A DNA stretch of 64,000 bases from Gammaproteobacteria bacterium (GCA_030426265.1 JAUHYP010000004.1:62001-126000); one strand, 5' to 3'. Numbered from the stretch's first letter, positions 17,558 to 26,716 are shown. Numbers and translations: made by a program. Notes: generated by a model from the letters alone, not told the origin.

Positions 17558-17679
17558 GATGGGCACTCCCGTTTGGCATCGCCAGTCCGCCTGGCAGGAA
17601 CACTTTAAATGATCATGATGGGTAGGCATTCAGCCCCATGGGCAGGCAAACTGTCACCGGCCAGTTGTGGAGATGTGCA

Positions 17680-18114
17680 TTGAGTGAAGAAACGAAAGGC
17701 CGCCTGACCATGCGGGTGGTGGCCATGCCGGCGGACACGAATCCGGCCGGCGACATTTTCGGGGGCTGGGTGCTGTCGCAGATGGACAACGCGGCCGGCA
17801 TCTGCGCCGGGCAGCGCGCCCAGTCGCGCGTGGTGACGGTGTCGATCGACGGGATGAGCTTCATCCGTCCGGTCAAGGTCGGCGACATCCTGGGGGTCTA
17901 CACCTATGTCGAGTCGGTGGGCACCACCTCGATGGTGATCAACGTGGAGGCCTGGGTGCGACGCGAGCGCATCGGTTTTCGTGAAAAGGTCACGGAGGGC
18001 AAGTTCCGCTTCGTGGCCCTGGATGACGATGGCCTGCCGTGCCCGGTCCCCCCCGAGGACACCCTTCCGGAGTACGTCCGGGAGAGCCTGGCCTACGGAG
18101 CGGGGCCGGGTTAG
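17680..18114 (+). CDS. Acyl-CoA thioesterase, YciA/hotdog family
   Basis: A 144-residue cytoplasmic hotdog-fold enzyme. The TTG at 17680 is preferred: TGTGGAGA lies seven bases upstream and the protein then begins SEETKGRLTMRVVAMPADTNP, as YciA homologues do. Family marks are NPAGDIFGGWVLSQMD, the conserved Asp of the active site, and a VTVSIDGMSFIRPVKVGD strand. These proteins hydrolyse acyl-CoA to free acid and CoA with broad chain-length range. The stop overlaps the convergent FKBP gene stop by three bases. Confidence 0.92.
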   Translation: MSEETKGRLTMRVVAMPADTNPAGDIFGGWVLSQMDNAAGICAGQRAQSRVVTVSIDGMSFIRPVKVGDILGVYTYVESVGTTSMVINVEAWVRRERIGFREKVTEGKFRFVALDDDGLPCPVPPEDTLPEYVRESLAYGAGPG

Positions 18115-18605
18115 TTGTCCACTTCCAGCAATTCGATTTCGAACAGCAGCGTGGCGTTGTCCGGGATGCGGCTGGGCCCGCGTTCCCCGTAGGCCAGTTC
18201 CGGCGGGATCAGGAAAGCGAACCTGCTGCCCGTGGGCATCAACTGGACCCCTTCCTCCCAGCCCTCGATGGTCTTGCGCAGCTTGATTTCCAGCGGCACG
18301 CCCCACTCGTAGGTGGTCTCGAACTGCTGACCGTCTTCCAGGAAGCCCCGGTAGAGCACGGTCACCTTGCTGCCGCGGTCCTTCGGGCGGGGGCCGTCAC
18401 CCAACTCCAGGATCTTGTACTGCAGGCCCGATTCGGTAGTGTGGGTTTCCTGGGGGTAGGCGTGCCAGCGGGCGAAGGCCTGCGACTCACCGGCGGGAGG
18501 CGCTCCTTCCACGGTGTCGTCTGAGTACGCGGTGGTGAGTGGGGTGACGCCCGCCAGGAGGAAGGCGAACACCAGGGCGAATTTCGTGCGAAAGGTTCTG
18601 GTCAT
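18111..18605 (-). CDS. FKBP-type peptidyl-prolyl cis-trans isomerase, exported
   Basis: A 164-residue protein from ATG 18605 (a second ATG lies one codon upstream). The signal peptide (FALVFAFLLAGVTPLTTAYS) is followed by a short linker and one FKBP domain, about residues 60-164: TESGLQYKILELGDG, VTVLYRGFLEDGQQFETTYEWG, GWEEGVQLMPTGSRFAFLIPPELAYGERG and FEIELLEV. These are the usual active-site strands of bacterial FkpA/Mip-like isomerases, without the long dimerisation helix of FkpA. It is a periplasmic folding catalyst. Confidence 0.94.
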   Translation of the reverse strand: MTRTFRTKFALVFAFLLAGVTPLTTAYSDDTVEGAPPAGESQAFARWHAYPQETHTTESGLQYKILELGDGPRPKDRGSKVTVLYRGFLEDGQQFETTYEWGVPLEIKLRKTIEGWEEGVQLMPTGSRFAFLIPPELAYGERGPSRIPDNATLLFEIELLEVDN

Positions 18606-18717
18606 CATCCCCGGATGATGGCGAGGCGAAGGCCCGGAGTAAAGGGTCGGCTTGCTTGGAAACGCCCCGGGATGCGGATACGCTGCCGTCCACGCCAGGC
18701 CAGGGGAAACCCGTCTC

Positions 18718-20877
18718 ATGCTCCAGCTTCATCGCGCTGTTCAACTCGGCCTGGTCCTGGCGTGCCTGCTCGCCGTCAGCCCACCCGCGCCCGGGCAGGC
18801 CGACGAATTCCGCACCTGGCGGGAATACGGCGGCGGGCCGAGTCACGCGAAGTATTCCTCCCTGGACCAGGTGAACCGCGACAATGTCCACCGGCTGCAG
18901 TTGGCGTGGACTTACGATGCCGGCGACCTCGACAGCGAGGAGCGTGGTTATCACGCGCGGCGCCGCCTGCAGCACACCCCGCTGGTGCTGGGCGACCGCC
19001 TGTATGGCGTCAGTCCCTCCCTGCGCGTGTTCGCGCTGGACGCGGCCAATGGCGAACTGGTCTGGGAACACGGGCCCGACCTGGCGCCGGGGCAGGAGAG
19101 CGAGGGGGGCGTGTTCATTCGCGGGCTGATGCAATGGCGCGGTGAACGGATTCTCTACACCGCCGGGCACACCCTGCGCGCCCTGGACGCTGAGACCGGC
19201 GAGCCGGTGCGCGGATTCGGTCGAAATGGCAGCGTGGACCTGCGCGAAGGGCTGGGACGCCCCCCCGAAAGCCTGCGCATCTCGGCGACCAGTCCCGGCG
19301 TGGTGTTCGAGGACCTCGTGATTCTCGGATCCAGCGTGCCGGAGTCCCTGCCTTCCACGCCGGGCGACGTCCGCGCCTGGAATGTTCACACGGGTGAGCT
19401 GGCCTGGAGTTTCCATACCATCCCGCATCCGGGTGAATACGGTCATGACAGCTGGCCCAGGGAGGCGTGGCGCTACGCCGGCGGCGCCAACAGCTGGAGC
19501 GGCATCAGCCTGGACCGCGAACGTGGCATGGTCTTTTTTGCCACCGGTTCGGCCTCGGATGACTTCTACGGCGCCAACCGCCATGGCGACAACCTGTTCG
19601 CCAACAGCGTCGTGGCCCTGGACGCGCGGACCGGTGAACGCCGGTGGCACTTCCAGGTGGTGCGCCACGACGCCTGGGATCGTGACCTGCCGGCCCCGCC
19701 CGTGCTCGTGACGGTCACCCGCGACGGCCGGGCGGTGGACGCCGTCGCCCAGATCACGAAGTCGGGGCACGTGTACCTGCTCGATCGCGAGTCCGGTGAA
19801 TCCCTGTTTCCGTTGCGCGAGGTCGCGACTGCGCCGTCGCAGCTGCCGGGCGAGCAGCTGTCTTCGACGCAGGTCCTGCCGGAGTTGCCGGCGCCCTTCA
19901 CGCGCCAGGCCTGGGATGCGTCCACCGTCACGGATCGCACGCCCGAGGCGGCGGCTTCGGTGCTCGAGCAGCTCGAGTCCCTGAGCACGGGTGGCCAGTT
20001 CATCCCGCCGTCCACGCGTGGCCAGGTGTTGTTCCCCGGCTTCGACGGTGGCGGCGAGTGGGGTGGGCCGGCCTTCGACCCGGAAACCCGCCTGTTGTAC
20101 GTGAACGCCAACGAGGTCGCCTCCCTGCTGACGATGGTCGAGAAGCAGCCACTGCCCGCGGGCGCGAAGGCCTCGGATGTCTACGGCCTGCTCTGCGCCG
20201 GGTGCCACGGCGCCGACCGGGCCGGCAGCGGCGAATTCCCGCCGCTTCATGACCTCGCAGGACGCCACGACTACCATTCCATGGTCGCGATCGTGCGTGA
20301 TGGACGGGGGCGCATGCCGGGATTCGGCGCATGGCTGGACTGGCAGGGGCAGGGCGCCCTGGCCAACTGGCTGCTGTGGGACAAGGACGAGTCCGTGAAC
20401 AATGCCTTCGGCGATGATTCGCCCCTGTTCATGCGCTACCGGATCGACGGCTACCCCCCGTTTGTGGACCACGAGGGCTATCCAGCCAATTCACCCCCCT
20501 GGGGCACGCTCAGCGCCATCGATCTCGACAGTGGCGAGACCGCCTGGCAGGTCCCGCTGGGGGAGTATCCCGAACTGGTGGCGAATGGGCAGGCGGGCAC
20601 CGGTTCCCAGAATTATGGAGGCCCCGTGGTCACGGCCGGTGGTCTGGTATTTATCGCGGCCACGCTGCACGATCGCCGCATTCGCGCCTTCGACAAGGCC
20701 AGCGGCGAGGTGTTGTGGCAGTACGAACTCCCGGCGGCCGGCGTGGCGACGCCGGCCATCTATGAATCCGGGGGGCGCCAGTTCATCGTCATCACCGCCG
20801 GCGGGCACAAGTTCGGCGGTCCGCAGACCGGGAAATACCTGGCGTTCGCGTTGCCGGAATCGGCGCCGGCGCCCTAG
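18718..20877 (+). CDS. PQQ-dependent dehydrogenase with embedded cytochrome c segment
   Basis: A 719-residue periplasmic quinoprotein. The ATG at 18718 opens the signal peptide (LVLACLLAVSPPAPGQA). Propeller blades carry the quinoprotein dehydrogenase pattern: WREYGGGPSHAKYSSLDQVN at the start, VWEHGPDL, and blade-type GETAWQVPLGEYPEL and GEVLWQYELP near the end. A haem c motif (CAGCH, about residue 493) sits inside the propeller sequence, in a segment of about 80 residues ending before the last blades. It should oxidise an alcohol, sugar or aldehyde and pass electrons from PQQ to its own haem. No PQQ-synthesis genes are in the window. Substrate unknown. Confidence 0.9.
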   Translation: MLQLHRAVQLGLVLACLLAVSPPAPGQADEFRTWREYGGGPSHAKYSSLDQVNRDNVHRLQLAWTYDAGDLDSEERGYHARRRLQHTPLVLGDRLYGVSPSLRVFALDAANGELVWEHGPDLAPGQESEGGVFIRGLMQWRGERILYTAGHTLRALDAETGEPVRGFGRNGSVDLREGLGRPPESLRISATSPGVVFEDLVILGSSVPESLPSTPGDVRAWNVHTGELAWSFHTIPHPGEYGHDSWPREAWRYAGGANSWSGISLDRERGMVFFATGSASDDFYGANRHGDNLFANSVVALDARTGERRWHFQVVRHDAWDRDLPAPPVLVTVTRDGRAVDAVAQITKSGHVYLLDRESGESLFPLREVATAPSQLPGEQLSSTQVLPELPAPFTRQAWDASTVTDRTPEAAASVLEQLESLSTGGQFIPPSTRGQVLFPGFDGGGEWGGPAFDPETRLLYVNANEVASLLTMVEKQPLPAGAKASDVYGLLCAGCHGADRAGSGEFPPLHDLAGRHDYHSMVAIVRDGRGRMPGFGAWLDWQGQGALANWLLWDKDESVNNAFGDDSPLFMRYRIDGYPPFVDHEGYPANSPPWGTLSAIDLDSGETAWQVPLGEYPELVANGQAGTGSQNYGGPVVTAGGLVFIAATLHDRRIRAFDKASGEVLWQYELPAAGVATPAIYESGGRQFIVITAGGHKFGGPQTGKYLAFALPESAPAP

Positions 20878-20907
20878 CGCTCCTTCCCGGGCGTCCGACC
20901 CGGCCGG

Positions 20908-21303
20908 TCAGTTGGGCCTCAGGCTGGCGCTGCGTGCAGCGCCGGCGCAGAGCAGCGCGGTCAGTCCAAGCGGAATCCAGGGAAACCAGGTGAACGGTGA
21001 ACCCGTTTGCTGGGCGCTCACGGTCAGGAAGGTGATCGCCGTCGTGCCGAACACCAGGGTGGACAGGATGCCGGCCAGGATGGCGGCCTGGCGGGGCAGT
21101 TTCGGGGCGACCAGCAGACTGATCGCGAGAAATGCGAACACGGCCGTCAATACGTGCCAGTTGATCAACACGACGCCACGGATCGGGTGATCTCCCAGCG
21201 CTTCGAGCAGGATCGCCAGGTCGCCGGCGCCGCCCCGGATGGCGCGGATCAGGGTGACGGCCGTGGCGCCCAGGCCGGCCAGGATGAACAGGGTGGTTTT
21301 CAT
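20908..21303 (-). CDS. Small membrane protein, four helices, function unknown
   Basis: A 131-residue hydrophobic protein with about four membrane segments: residues 3-20, 46-66, 74-96 and 106-122. One conserved-looking feature is NWHVLTAVFAFLAI, with a polar patch in a helix. I do not recognise the family. It lies downstream of the ECF sigma factor gene on the same strand with a gap of about 75 bases, so it may be co-transcribed, but nothing in it looks like an anti-sigma domain. Confidence 0.72.
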   Translation of the reverse strand: MKTTLFILAGLGATAVTLIRAIRGGAGDLAILLEALGDHPIRGVVLINWHVLTAVFAFLAISLLVAPKLPRQAAILAGILSTLVFGTTAITFLTVSAQQTGSPFTWFPWIPLGLTALLCAGAARSASLRPN

Positions 21304-21378
21304 GATACGGACGTTCCTTTGTTCTGATGGTTGTGGAAGTTCGGGTCGGGATCGCTCGGTGCCGGGTGCCGTCCTGGG

Positions 21379-21972
21379 TCAGGGAAGGGTCGGGGCGGAA
21401 CGTGCGACCAGGAAGGTGCGGGCACGCACCCAGTCGCGTTTGACGGAACGCTCGGAGCGGTCGTGCATGCGGCCGATCTCCTCGTGCGTGAGGCCGCCGT
21501 AGAACTTCAGTTCCACCAGGTCGCGCAGTCGGGCGTCCAGACGGCCCAGGTCGTCGAGTGCGGCGTCGATGTCCAGTAGTTCCTGGGCCCGGTCGGGCTG
21601 GGCGGCCAGGGCGGTCACCAGCGTGCAGGGTGTCTGGTCGCCGCCGCGTTTTTCGGCCAGGGCTCGGCGCGCGGCATCGGCCACGATGAACCTCATGGCG
21701 CGTGAGCAGGTGGCGAAGAAGTGCTCCCGGTCCTTCGCGTCGAAGGCGGAACTGTTCGTGAGCTTGAGAAAAAGTTCGTTGACCAGGGCGGTGGCCTGCA
21801 GCGTGCCATCCGGTCGCAGGCCCACCCGTCCGGTGGCCATGCGGTGCAGCACCGGATAGACGGCGTTGTAGAGCTGGTCGAGAGCGCCCTTGTCACCCTT
21901 CCTGGCCGCACCCAGCCATTGGGTGATCGGCTCCGGGGATGGCCCTTCCTTGGCGAAAAGCTCGTCTTCCAT
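21379..21972 (-). CDS. ECF-type RNA polymerase sigma factor (PF07638-like)
   Basis: A 197-residue sigma factor from ATG 21972; the 323-residue track ORF extends through non-coding sequence. Region 2, about 20-100, has ALDQLYNAVYPVLHRMA, LQATALVNELFLKL and REHFFATCSRAMRFIVADAARRALAEKRGG. Region 4, about 130-190, has ELKFYGGLTHEEIGRMHDRSERSVKRDWVRARTFL, a helix-turn-helix. The long region 2 ending in an ARR..KRGG box is typical of the Sigma70_ECF (PF07638) family rather than classic RpoE-type ECFs. No anti-sigma gene is adjacent. Regulon unknown. Confidence 0.9.
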   Translation of the reverse strand: MEDELFAKEGPSPEPITQWLGAARKGDKGALDQLYNAVYPVLHRMATGRVGLRPDGTLQATALVNELFLKLTNSSAFDAKDREHFFATCSRAMRFIVADAARRALAEKRGGDQTPCTLVTALAAQPDRAQELLDIDAALDDLGRLDARLRDLVELKFYGGLTHEEIGRMHDRSERSVKRDWVRARTFLVARSAPTLP

Positions 21973-22175
21973 GGCCTCACTGCGTCGAGTCGTGCCGCAC
22001 GGCACACGCGGTTTCAATTCGGCCCCCCTTGCAGGCATAGTACAGGGGCGATCGGGAGACAGACAATGCAGGATGCAGAAATCGAGCGATGGACCGCCGC
22101 GCAGGCGCTGATCGACGAAGTCCACACCCATCCGGACCCTCGGTGACATTCGATTTTTCGGGGCTTTCCGACGAT

Positions 22176-23150
22176 TCAGAGCACCGAATCCGGGTCGGCC
22201 GTTGATCGCTTCGGTTCCGACGGCGCCAGGCCGGTGATCCGCGCCATCTGGCCCTCGTCGAGCTCGAAGGAGAACAGGTCCAGGTTTTCGGCGATGCGCC
22301 GTTGATTGCTGCTCTTTGGCACCACCACGTGCCCGAGCTGGAGGTGCCAACGCAGGATGGCCTGCCCCGTGCTGACGTTTGCTTCTTTTGCGACGTCCCG
22401 GATCACCGGGTCCTGCAGCAGGCCGAAGCTGCCCGAGGCGAAGGGCGCGTAGGCCTGCACCACGATGCCCTGGTCACGGCAGAAGGCAGTGAGCTCCGGG
22501 TCCTGGCAGTAGGGGTGGAGTTCGACCTGGTTGACCATGGGCACGGTGCGGCCGGCGTCGATCAGATCCGCCAGGTGGTTGCGGGTGAAGTTGCACACGC
22601 CGATGGCCATCGCGTCGCCACGCGCCAGCAGGGCTTCGAAACGCTCCCACACCGCGAGCCGGGCCTCACGTGCCCGGCCGGCGTCGGTGTTGTCGAAGCT
22701 TCCCGGCCAGTGGACCAGCAGCAGGTCGACGGCGCCCACGCCCAGCTTTTCTTTGGAGTGCTCGAAATCGTCCATGACCCGCTGCCCGATGTCGTCCACC
22801 GCGTGCCAGTCCCAGGTCAGCAGGTGCGAGATGGCGATGTGGGGCGGGGAGGGCGGGTGAGCGAGTTTGGTGGTGATGAACAGGTCCTCGCGTGTGACCT
22901 GTCCCGTCGACATCGCACGGCCAAGGATGTCGCCCAGGTGCCGCTCGGTGCCGTAACAAAAGGCCGTGTCGAAGTGCGTGTAGCCCGCTTCCAGCGCCAG
23001 GGTCATGGGACGCCAGGCCTGTTCCGGCAGGAATCCCTGCAGGCCGTCGCCGCCGGTCCAGTTGCCGAAGGCGCAGCCGAATCCGACCATCGGAATCTCG
23101 CGACCATTGGCCAGTTCGAGTGAGGGGCAGCGCCAGCCTTCATGTCTCAT
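22176..23150 (-). CDS. Aldo/keto reductase
   Basis: A 324-residue NADPH-type oxidoreductase from ATG 23150. The catalytic tetrad is visible: Asp and Tyr in HFDTAFCYGTE, Lys in LFITTKLAHP, His in LLLVHWPGSF. The C-terminal cofactor loop VVVPKSSNQRRIAENL is standard. The longer track ORF adds a proline/arginine-rich leader that is not family-like. An insertion around LLTWDWHAVDDIGQRV lengthens the region after beta strand 4. Cytoplasmic; carbonyl substrate unknown. Divergent from the DUF3592 gene. Confidence 0.93.
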   Translation of the reverse strand: MRHEGWRCPSLELANGREIPMVGFGCAFGNWTGGDGLQGFLPEQAWRPMTLALEAGYTHFDTAFCYGTERHLGDILGRAMSTGQVTREDLFITTKLAHPPSPPHIAISHLLTWDWHAVDDIGQRVMDDFEHSKEKLGVGAVDLLLVHWPGSFDNTDAGRAREARLAVWERFEALLARGDAMAIGVCNFTRNHLADLIDAGRTVPMVNQVELHPYCQDPELTAFCRDQGIVVQAYAPFASGSFGLLQDPVIRDVAKEANVSTGQAILRWHLQLGHVVVPKSSNQRRIAENLDLFSFELDEGQMARITGLAPSEPKRSTADPDSVL

Positions 23151-23319
23151 TGTCTCGGCTCCAGTCTGCTGAGGGGTCGTCGCATCCCTGTCAGGGGTGG
23201 TGACCAGAGTGTAACGCCTCACTTGTTCCCCGGCCGTGACCGGGAGGATACTCGGCGTTGGTGGCGGACGCCGCAAACGGGCGGGTCTGTTGACACGGTT
23301 TGCGGAAGAGGACATCGAC

Positions 23320-23691
23320 ATGGGGTGGGTGCTGCTGGTGCTTGGTCTGATGGCTCTGATATTCGTCGGGATGGTCGGAACCTGGGTAGTTCGTGGCTTT
23401 CAGATGAAGTCATTGGCCAACGAGGGCGTGGTGGTTTCGGGCGAGATCGTCGACAAGCGCCGCAGCGGCGCCGGCGCCAACAGCCGTTCGGCGCCCTATC
23501 TGAAGTATGCCTACGTGGGTCCCGATGGGCAGCGCCATGAATTGCGCGCCGCCGTCGCCGAATCGGTGTACGCCGAGCACGAGATCGGAGACGCCTTCGA
23601 CGTGGTCTACCTGCCCGACAAACCGAGCGTCGCGGGCCCAAAGTACCTCGTCGACCTTTCGCGGGAGGCCCTGAAGCTGCCGCCGCTATAA
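23320..23691 (+). CDS. DUF3592-like membrane-anchored protein
   Basis: A 123-residue protein from ATG 23320, preceded by GAAGAGGA. One N-terminal membrane helix (VLLVLGLMALIFVGMVGTWVV), then a small beta domain with VVVSGEIVDKRR, LKYAYVGPDGQRHE and VVYLPDKPSVAGPKY. That strand pattern is typical of DUF3592. Function unknown. It ends 38 bases before the CoA lyase gene on the same strand; a functional link is not evident. Confidence 0.8.
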   Translation: MGWVLLVLGLMALIFVGMVGTWVVRGFQMKSLANEGVVVSGEIVDKRRSGAGANSRSAPYLKYAYVGPDGQRHELRAAVAESVYAEHEIGDAFDVVYLPDKPSVAGPKYLVDLSREALKLPPL

Positions 23692-23729
23692 AATGGCGGT
23701 CTCGACTCACCGACTTTCCGTTAAGCATC

Positions 23730-24578
23730 ATGCTCATGATCGCAAGAAGTCTCCTGTACGCGCCGGCGAACCGCCCGGACCTGTTTGGCAAGTTTCCCCG
23801 GCTCGACGCGGACCTGTTCGTGCTCGACCTGGAGGACGGCACGCCGCCGGCGGAACGTCCGCGGGCCCGTGAGGATCTGCCTGGCAGTGTCGTGGCGGCA
23901 CGGGGCGATCATGCAGGCCGACTGTTCGTGCGGGTCAACCCGGCGGACTCGGCCGATTTCGACGAGGACGTCCGGGCGGCGAAGGCCGCCACGCCGGACG
24001 GCCTGGTCGTGGCCAAGGTGGAGCAGGCCGATGACATCGCCCGCCTGCAGACGGACCTGCCGGTGATCGCGGGCATCGAATCCATCAAAGGCGTCGTGAA
24101 CGCCATGGAGATCGCCGCTGCCGAGGGCGTGGCTGCCGTGTATTTCGGCGCCGAGGATTTCGCGACCGAGATGGGCGCGCGCCGGACGGCCGAAGGCTTC
24201 GAGGTGCTGTACGCCCGGTCCCGCGTCGTGCTCGCGGCCAAGGCCGCGCGGGTGCTGGCGCTCGACCAGGTGGTGCTCGATTTCCGGGACGATGCGCGTT
24301 TTCTGCAGGATGCCGGCACGGGCAGGGGCCTGGGCTATGACGGAAAGATGTGCATCCATCCCCGACAGGTGGACCTGTCGAACACGGCCTTCGCGCCCAC
24401 CGATGCCGAGATCGACTACGCGCGTCGTCTGCTGGCGGCCTACGAGGCCGCGGAAGCGCGGGGACAGGCCACCATCGATTTCGAGGGCCGCATGGTGGAC
24501 GGTCCCTTGGTCAAGGCCTCGCAGGCGGTGTTGCGCGCCGCCGAGATGTCCGGGGGTGATTCGCGCCATGCGGACTGA
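23730..24578 (+). CDS. HpcH/HpaI (CitE-like) CoA-ester lyase
   Basis: A 282-residue cytoplasmic lyase of the citrate-lyase-beta/malyl-CoA lyase type. Family marks are SLLYAPANRPDLF, LDLEDGTPPAER, LFVRVNPADS, AGIESIKGVVNAMEIA and YFGAEDFATEMG, with the late GMCIHPRQV motif. These enzymes cleave or form CoA esters of hydroxy-diacids such as citramalyl-CoA or malyl-CoA. It starts a closely spaced run with a CoA-transferase and an enoyl-CoA hydratase. The lyase plus acetyl-CoA-hydrolase-type transferase pairing recalls the ripA/ripC itaconate genes. A second ATG lies two codons in, and no strong Shine-Dalgarno is visible. Confidence 0.9.
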   Translation: MLMIARSLLYAPANRPDLFGKFPRLDADLFVLDLEDGTPPAERPRAREDLPGSVVAARGDHAGRLFVRVNPADSADFDEDVRAAKAATPDGLVVAKVEQADDIARLQTDLPVIAGIESIKGVVNAMEIAAAEGVAAVYFGAEDFATEMGARRTAEGFEVLYARSRVVLAAKAARVLALDQVVLDFRDDARFLQDAGTGRGLGYDGKMCIHPRQVDLSNTAFAPTDAEIDYARRLLAAYEAAEARGQATIDFEGRMVDGPLVKASQAVLRAAEMSGGDSRHAD

Positions 24579-24599
24579 TCCTGGCGTGGGCGGGCGCCT

Positions 24600-25874
24600 G
24601 TGACCCGTCGGGTCGACGCCGCGTCACTCGACCTGGCCGGCATCGTCCGGCCGGGCGACCAGGTCGTCTGGGGCCAGGCGACGGGAGAGCCCCAGACCCT
24701 GACCGAGGCCCTGGTGCGCCAGCGGCAGGACCTGGAACGGGTGCACGTGTTCATCGCCACGTGCTTTTCCGACACCTTGCGGCCGGAGCATGCCGACCAC
24801 CTGGACATCCGGGCCTTCGGGGCCATCGGTTCGCCGGCGCGGCTGGCGAAGGCGGGCGTGCTGGACATCGTTCCCTGTCACGTCGGACAGGTCGGGCGCT
24901 ACATCGAGGATGGGCAGATCGGCTGCGACGTGGCCTTCGTCCAGGTGAGCCCACCAGGACCGGATGGCCGATTCAGTTTCGGGCTGATCCATGACTACAC
25001 GCCGGCCGCGGTGCGCAAGGCGCGGACGGTGGTCGCCGAGGTCAACGACCAGGTGCCGTGGACCCGGGGCGCCTGTTCACTGGCCGAGGACGACATCGAT
25101 GTCCTGGTGCCCACCTCACGACCGCCACTGGAGGTCGCGGGCGCCAGCGTCGGCGACCTCGAGCGCGCCGTGGCCGGTTTCGCCGGCGACTACATCGGGG
25201 ACGGCGCGGTGCTCCAGGTGGGCATCGGCAGCATTCCCGACGCAATCATGCAGTCGATCGGGGACCGCAAGGATCTGGGTTTTCACTCCGGCATGGCCGG
25301 TGACGCCTTCGTCGACCTGGTGGCTTCCGGCAGCCTGACCAATGCCCGCAAGCCGATCGACCCGGGCGTTTCCGTGAGCGGCGCCCTGATCGGCAGCCGC
25401 AAGCTCTATGACTTCGCCCACGAAAACCCCGCGTTGCTGATGCAGGAATCCAGCTATACCCATGGTGAAACGACGCTGGCGGCCCTGGACCGGCTGGTGT
25501 CGATCAACTCGGCCGTGGAGGTGGACCTGACCGGCCAGGTCAACGCCGAAGTCGCCGGTCCCAATTACATCGGCGCCACGGGCGGCCAGGTGGACTTCGT
25601 GCGCGCGGGCCATCGCTCGAAGGGCGGTCACTCGTTGATCGCCTTCGCTTCGACGGCTCGCAATGGCAGCATCAGCCGCATCAAGCTCGCGTTGGACGGA
25701 CCGGTCACCACGGCGCGCAGCGACGTGGACGTGATCGTCACCGAGTACGGCGCGGCCGAACTGCGAGGACAGCCGCTGCGCGAACGCGCGCGTCGCCTGA
25801 TCGCCATCGCGCACCCGGATTTCCGGGAGGGCCTCGAGCGGGAAGCCCACGAGCTGTTCCGCAGAGGCTATTGA
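24600..25874 (+). CDS. Acetyl-CoA hydrolase/4-hydroxybutyrate CoA-transferase family protein
   Basis: A 424-residue family I CoA-transferase from a GTG start, 21 bases after the lyase stop. Motifs include FVQVSPPGPDGRFSFG, LQVGIGSIPDAIMQSI, LGFHSGMAGDAFVDLV and VSINSAVEVDLTGQVNAE, followed by GATGGQVDFVRAGHRSKGG and a late VIVTEYGAAELRGQ. These mark the acetyl-CoA hydrolase/4-hydroxybutyrate transferase fold. It moves CoA from a donor such as acetyl- or succinyl-CoA onto a carboxylate. Given its neighbours, it may activate the acid that the hydratase and lyase then process. The exact acid is not readable. Confidence 0.92.
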   Translation: MTRRVDAASLDLAGIVRPGDQVVWGQATGEPQTLTEALVRQRQDLERVHVFIATCFSDTLRPEHADHLDIRAFGAIGSPARLAKAGVLDIVPCHVGQVGRYIEDGQIGCDVAFVQVSPPGPDGRFSFGLIHDYTPAAVRKARTVVAEVNDQVPWTRGACSLAEDDIDVLVPTSRPPLEVAGASVGDLERAVAGFAGDYIGDGAVLQVGIGSIPDAIMQSIGDRKDLGFHSGMAGDAFVDLVASGSLTNARKPIDPGVSVSGALIGSRKLYDFAHENPALLMQESSYTHGETTLAALDRLVSINSAVEVDLTGQVNAEVAGPNYIGATGGQVDFVRAGHRSKGGHSLIAFASTARNGSISRIKLALDGPVTTARSDVDVIVTEYGAAELRGQPLRERARRLIAIAHPDFREGLEREAHELFRRGY

Positions 25875-25915
25875 GCGCTTACCCTGACCCCCGGCAATTG
25901 ATAGGAGACCTCGCA

Positions 25916-26680
25916 GTGACGGAAGCCGTGCTCTTTGAACAGCGTGACGGAATCGCCATCGTCACCATCAACCGGCCCGAGAAGCGCAACGCCATCAATA
26001 CGGCGGTTCGTGAAGGCCTGTTCGCGGCCTTCGAGCGGATCGGCAAGGATCCGTCGGCCCGCGTGGCCATCCTGACCGGCAGCGGTGACAAGGCGTTCTG
26101 CGCCGGCGCGGACCTCAAGGAAATGTCGGAGCTGGGGCTGACGACCATTCCGCAGGGCTTTTTCCCGGTCCTGGGCGACAACGTGAAGCTGTCCGTGCCC
26201 GTCATCGCGGCCGTCAATGGCGACGCCTTCGCCGGCGGCTGGATGTTCGCCCAGATGTGCGATCTCTGTGTGGCGGACGAGACCGCGCGTTTCGGTATCA
26301 CCGAGGCGAAAGTGGGCCGGGGCTTCCCGTGGGCCGCGCCCCTGATCCACATGATTCCGCAACGCATCATGGCGGAGATCCTGATGACCGGCCGGCCCAT
26401 CACGGCGCAGCGCGCCTACGAGATCGGCTTCGTCAACCGGCTCACCGGGGCCGGCGGCGCCCTGGACGGCGCCCTGGAACTGGCCCGTGAGATTGCCGGC
26501 AACGCGCCGTTGACGGTGGCCGCGGCCAAGGAACTGATTGCCGTCGCCACGGACATGGGTCGATCCGCGGCGCTGTCGGCGGCCACCGAAGTGTTCGAAC
26601 CCGTGTACCTCAGTGAAGACGCCCAGGAGGGGCCGCGCGCCTTCACCGAAAAGCGAAGGCCGGAGTGGAAGAACCGGTAA
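25916..26680 (+). CDS. Enoyl-CoA hydratase/isomerase (crotonase family)
   Basis: A 254-residue crotonase from a GTG at 25916, chosen because AGGAGA lies just upstream; the in-frame TTG at 25871 overlaps the preceding stop. Family marks are VTINRPEKRNAIN, FCAGADLKEMSEL (oxyanion loop) and IAAVNGDAFAGGWMFAQMCDLCVADETARFGITEAKVGRGF. It probably hydrates or dehydrates an unsaturated acyl-CoA. It is third in the run lyase, transferase, hydratase, porin-like, BCCT. CaiD-like (carnitinyl-CoA) and itaconyl-CoA-hydratase-like roles are both conceivable; sequence alone does not decide. Confidence 0.92.
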   Translation: MTEAVLFEQRDGIAIVTINRPEKRNAINTAVREGLFAAFERIGKDPSARVAILTGSGDKAFCAGADLKEMSELGLTTIPQGFFPVLGDNVKLSVPVIAAVNGDAFAGGWMFAQMCDLCVADETARFGITEAKVGRGFPWAAPLIHMIPQRIMAEILMTGRPITAQRAYEIGFVNRLTGAGGALDGALELAREIAGNAPLTVAAAKELIAVATDMGRSAALSAATEVFEPVYLSEDAQEGPRAFTEKRRPEWKNR

Positions 26681-26716
26681 ACGCCTAATTTCCACGCTAG
26701 TCGCTACAATGGTTCA

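Noticed and set aside
23686-23692. TATAAA as a promoter for the CoA lyase gene
   Set aside because: It coincides with the stop codon of the DUF3592 gene and has no matching -35.
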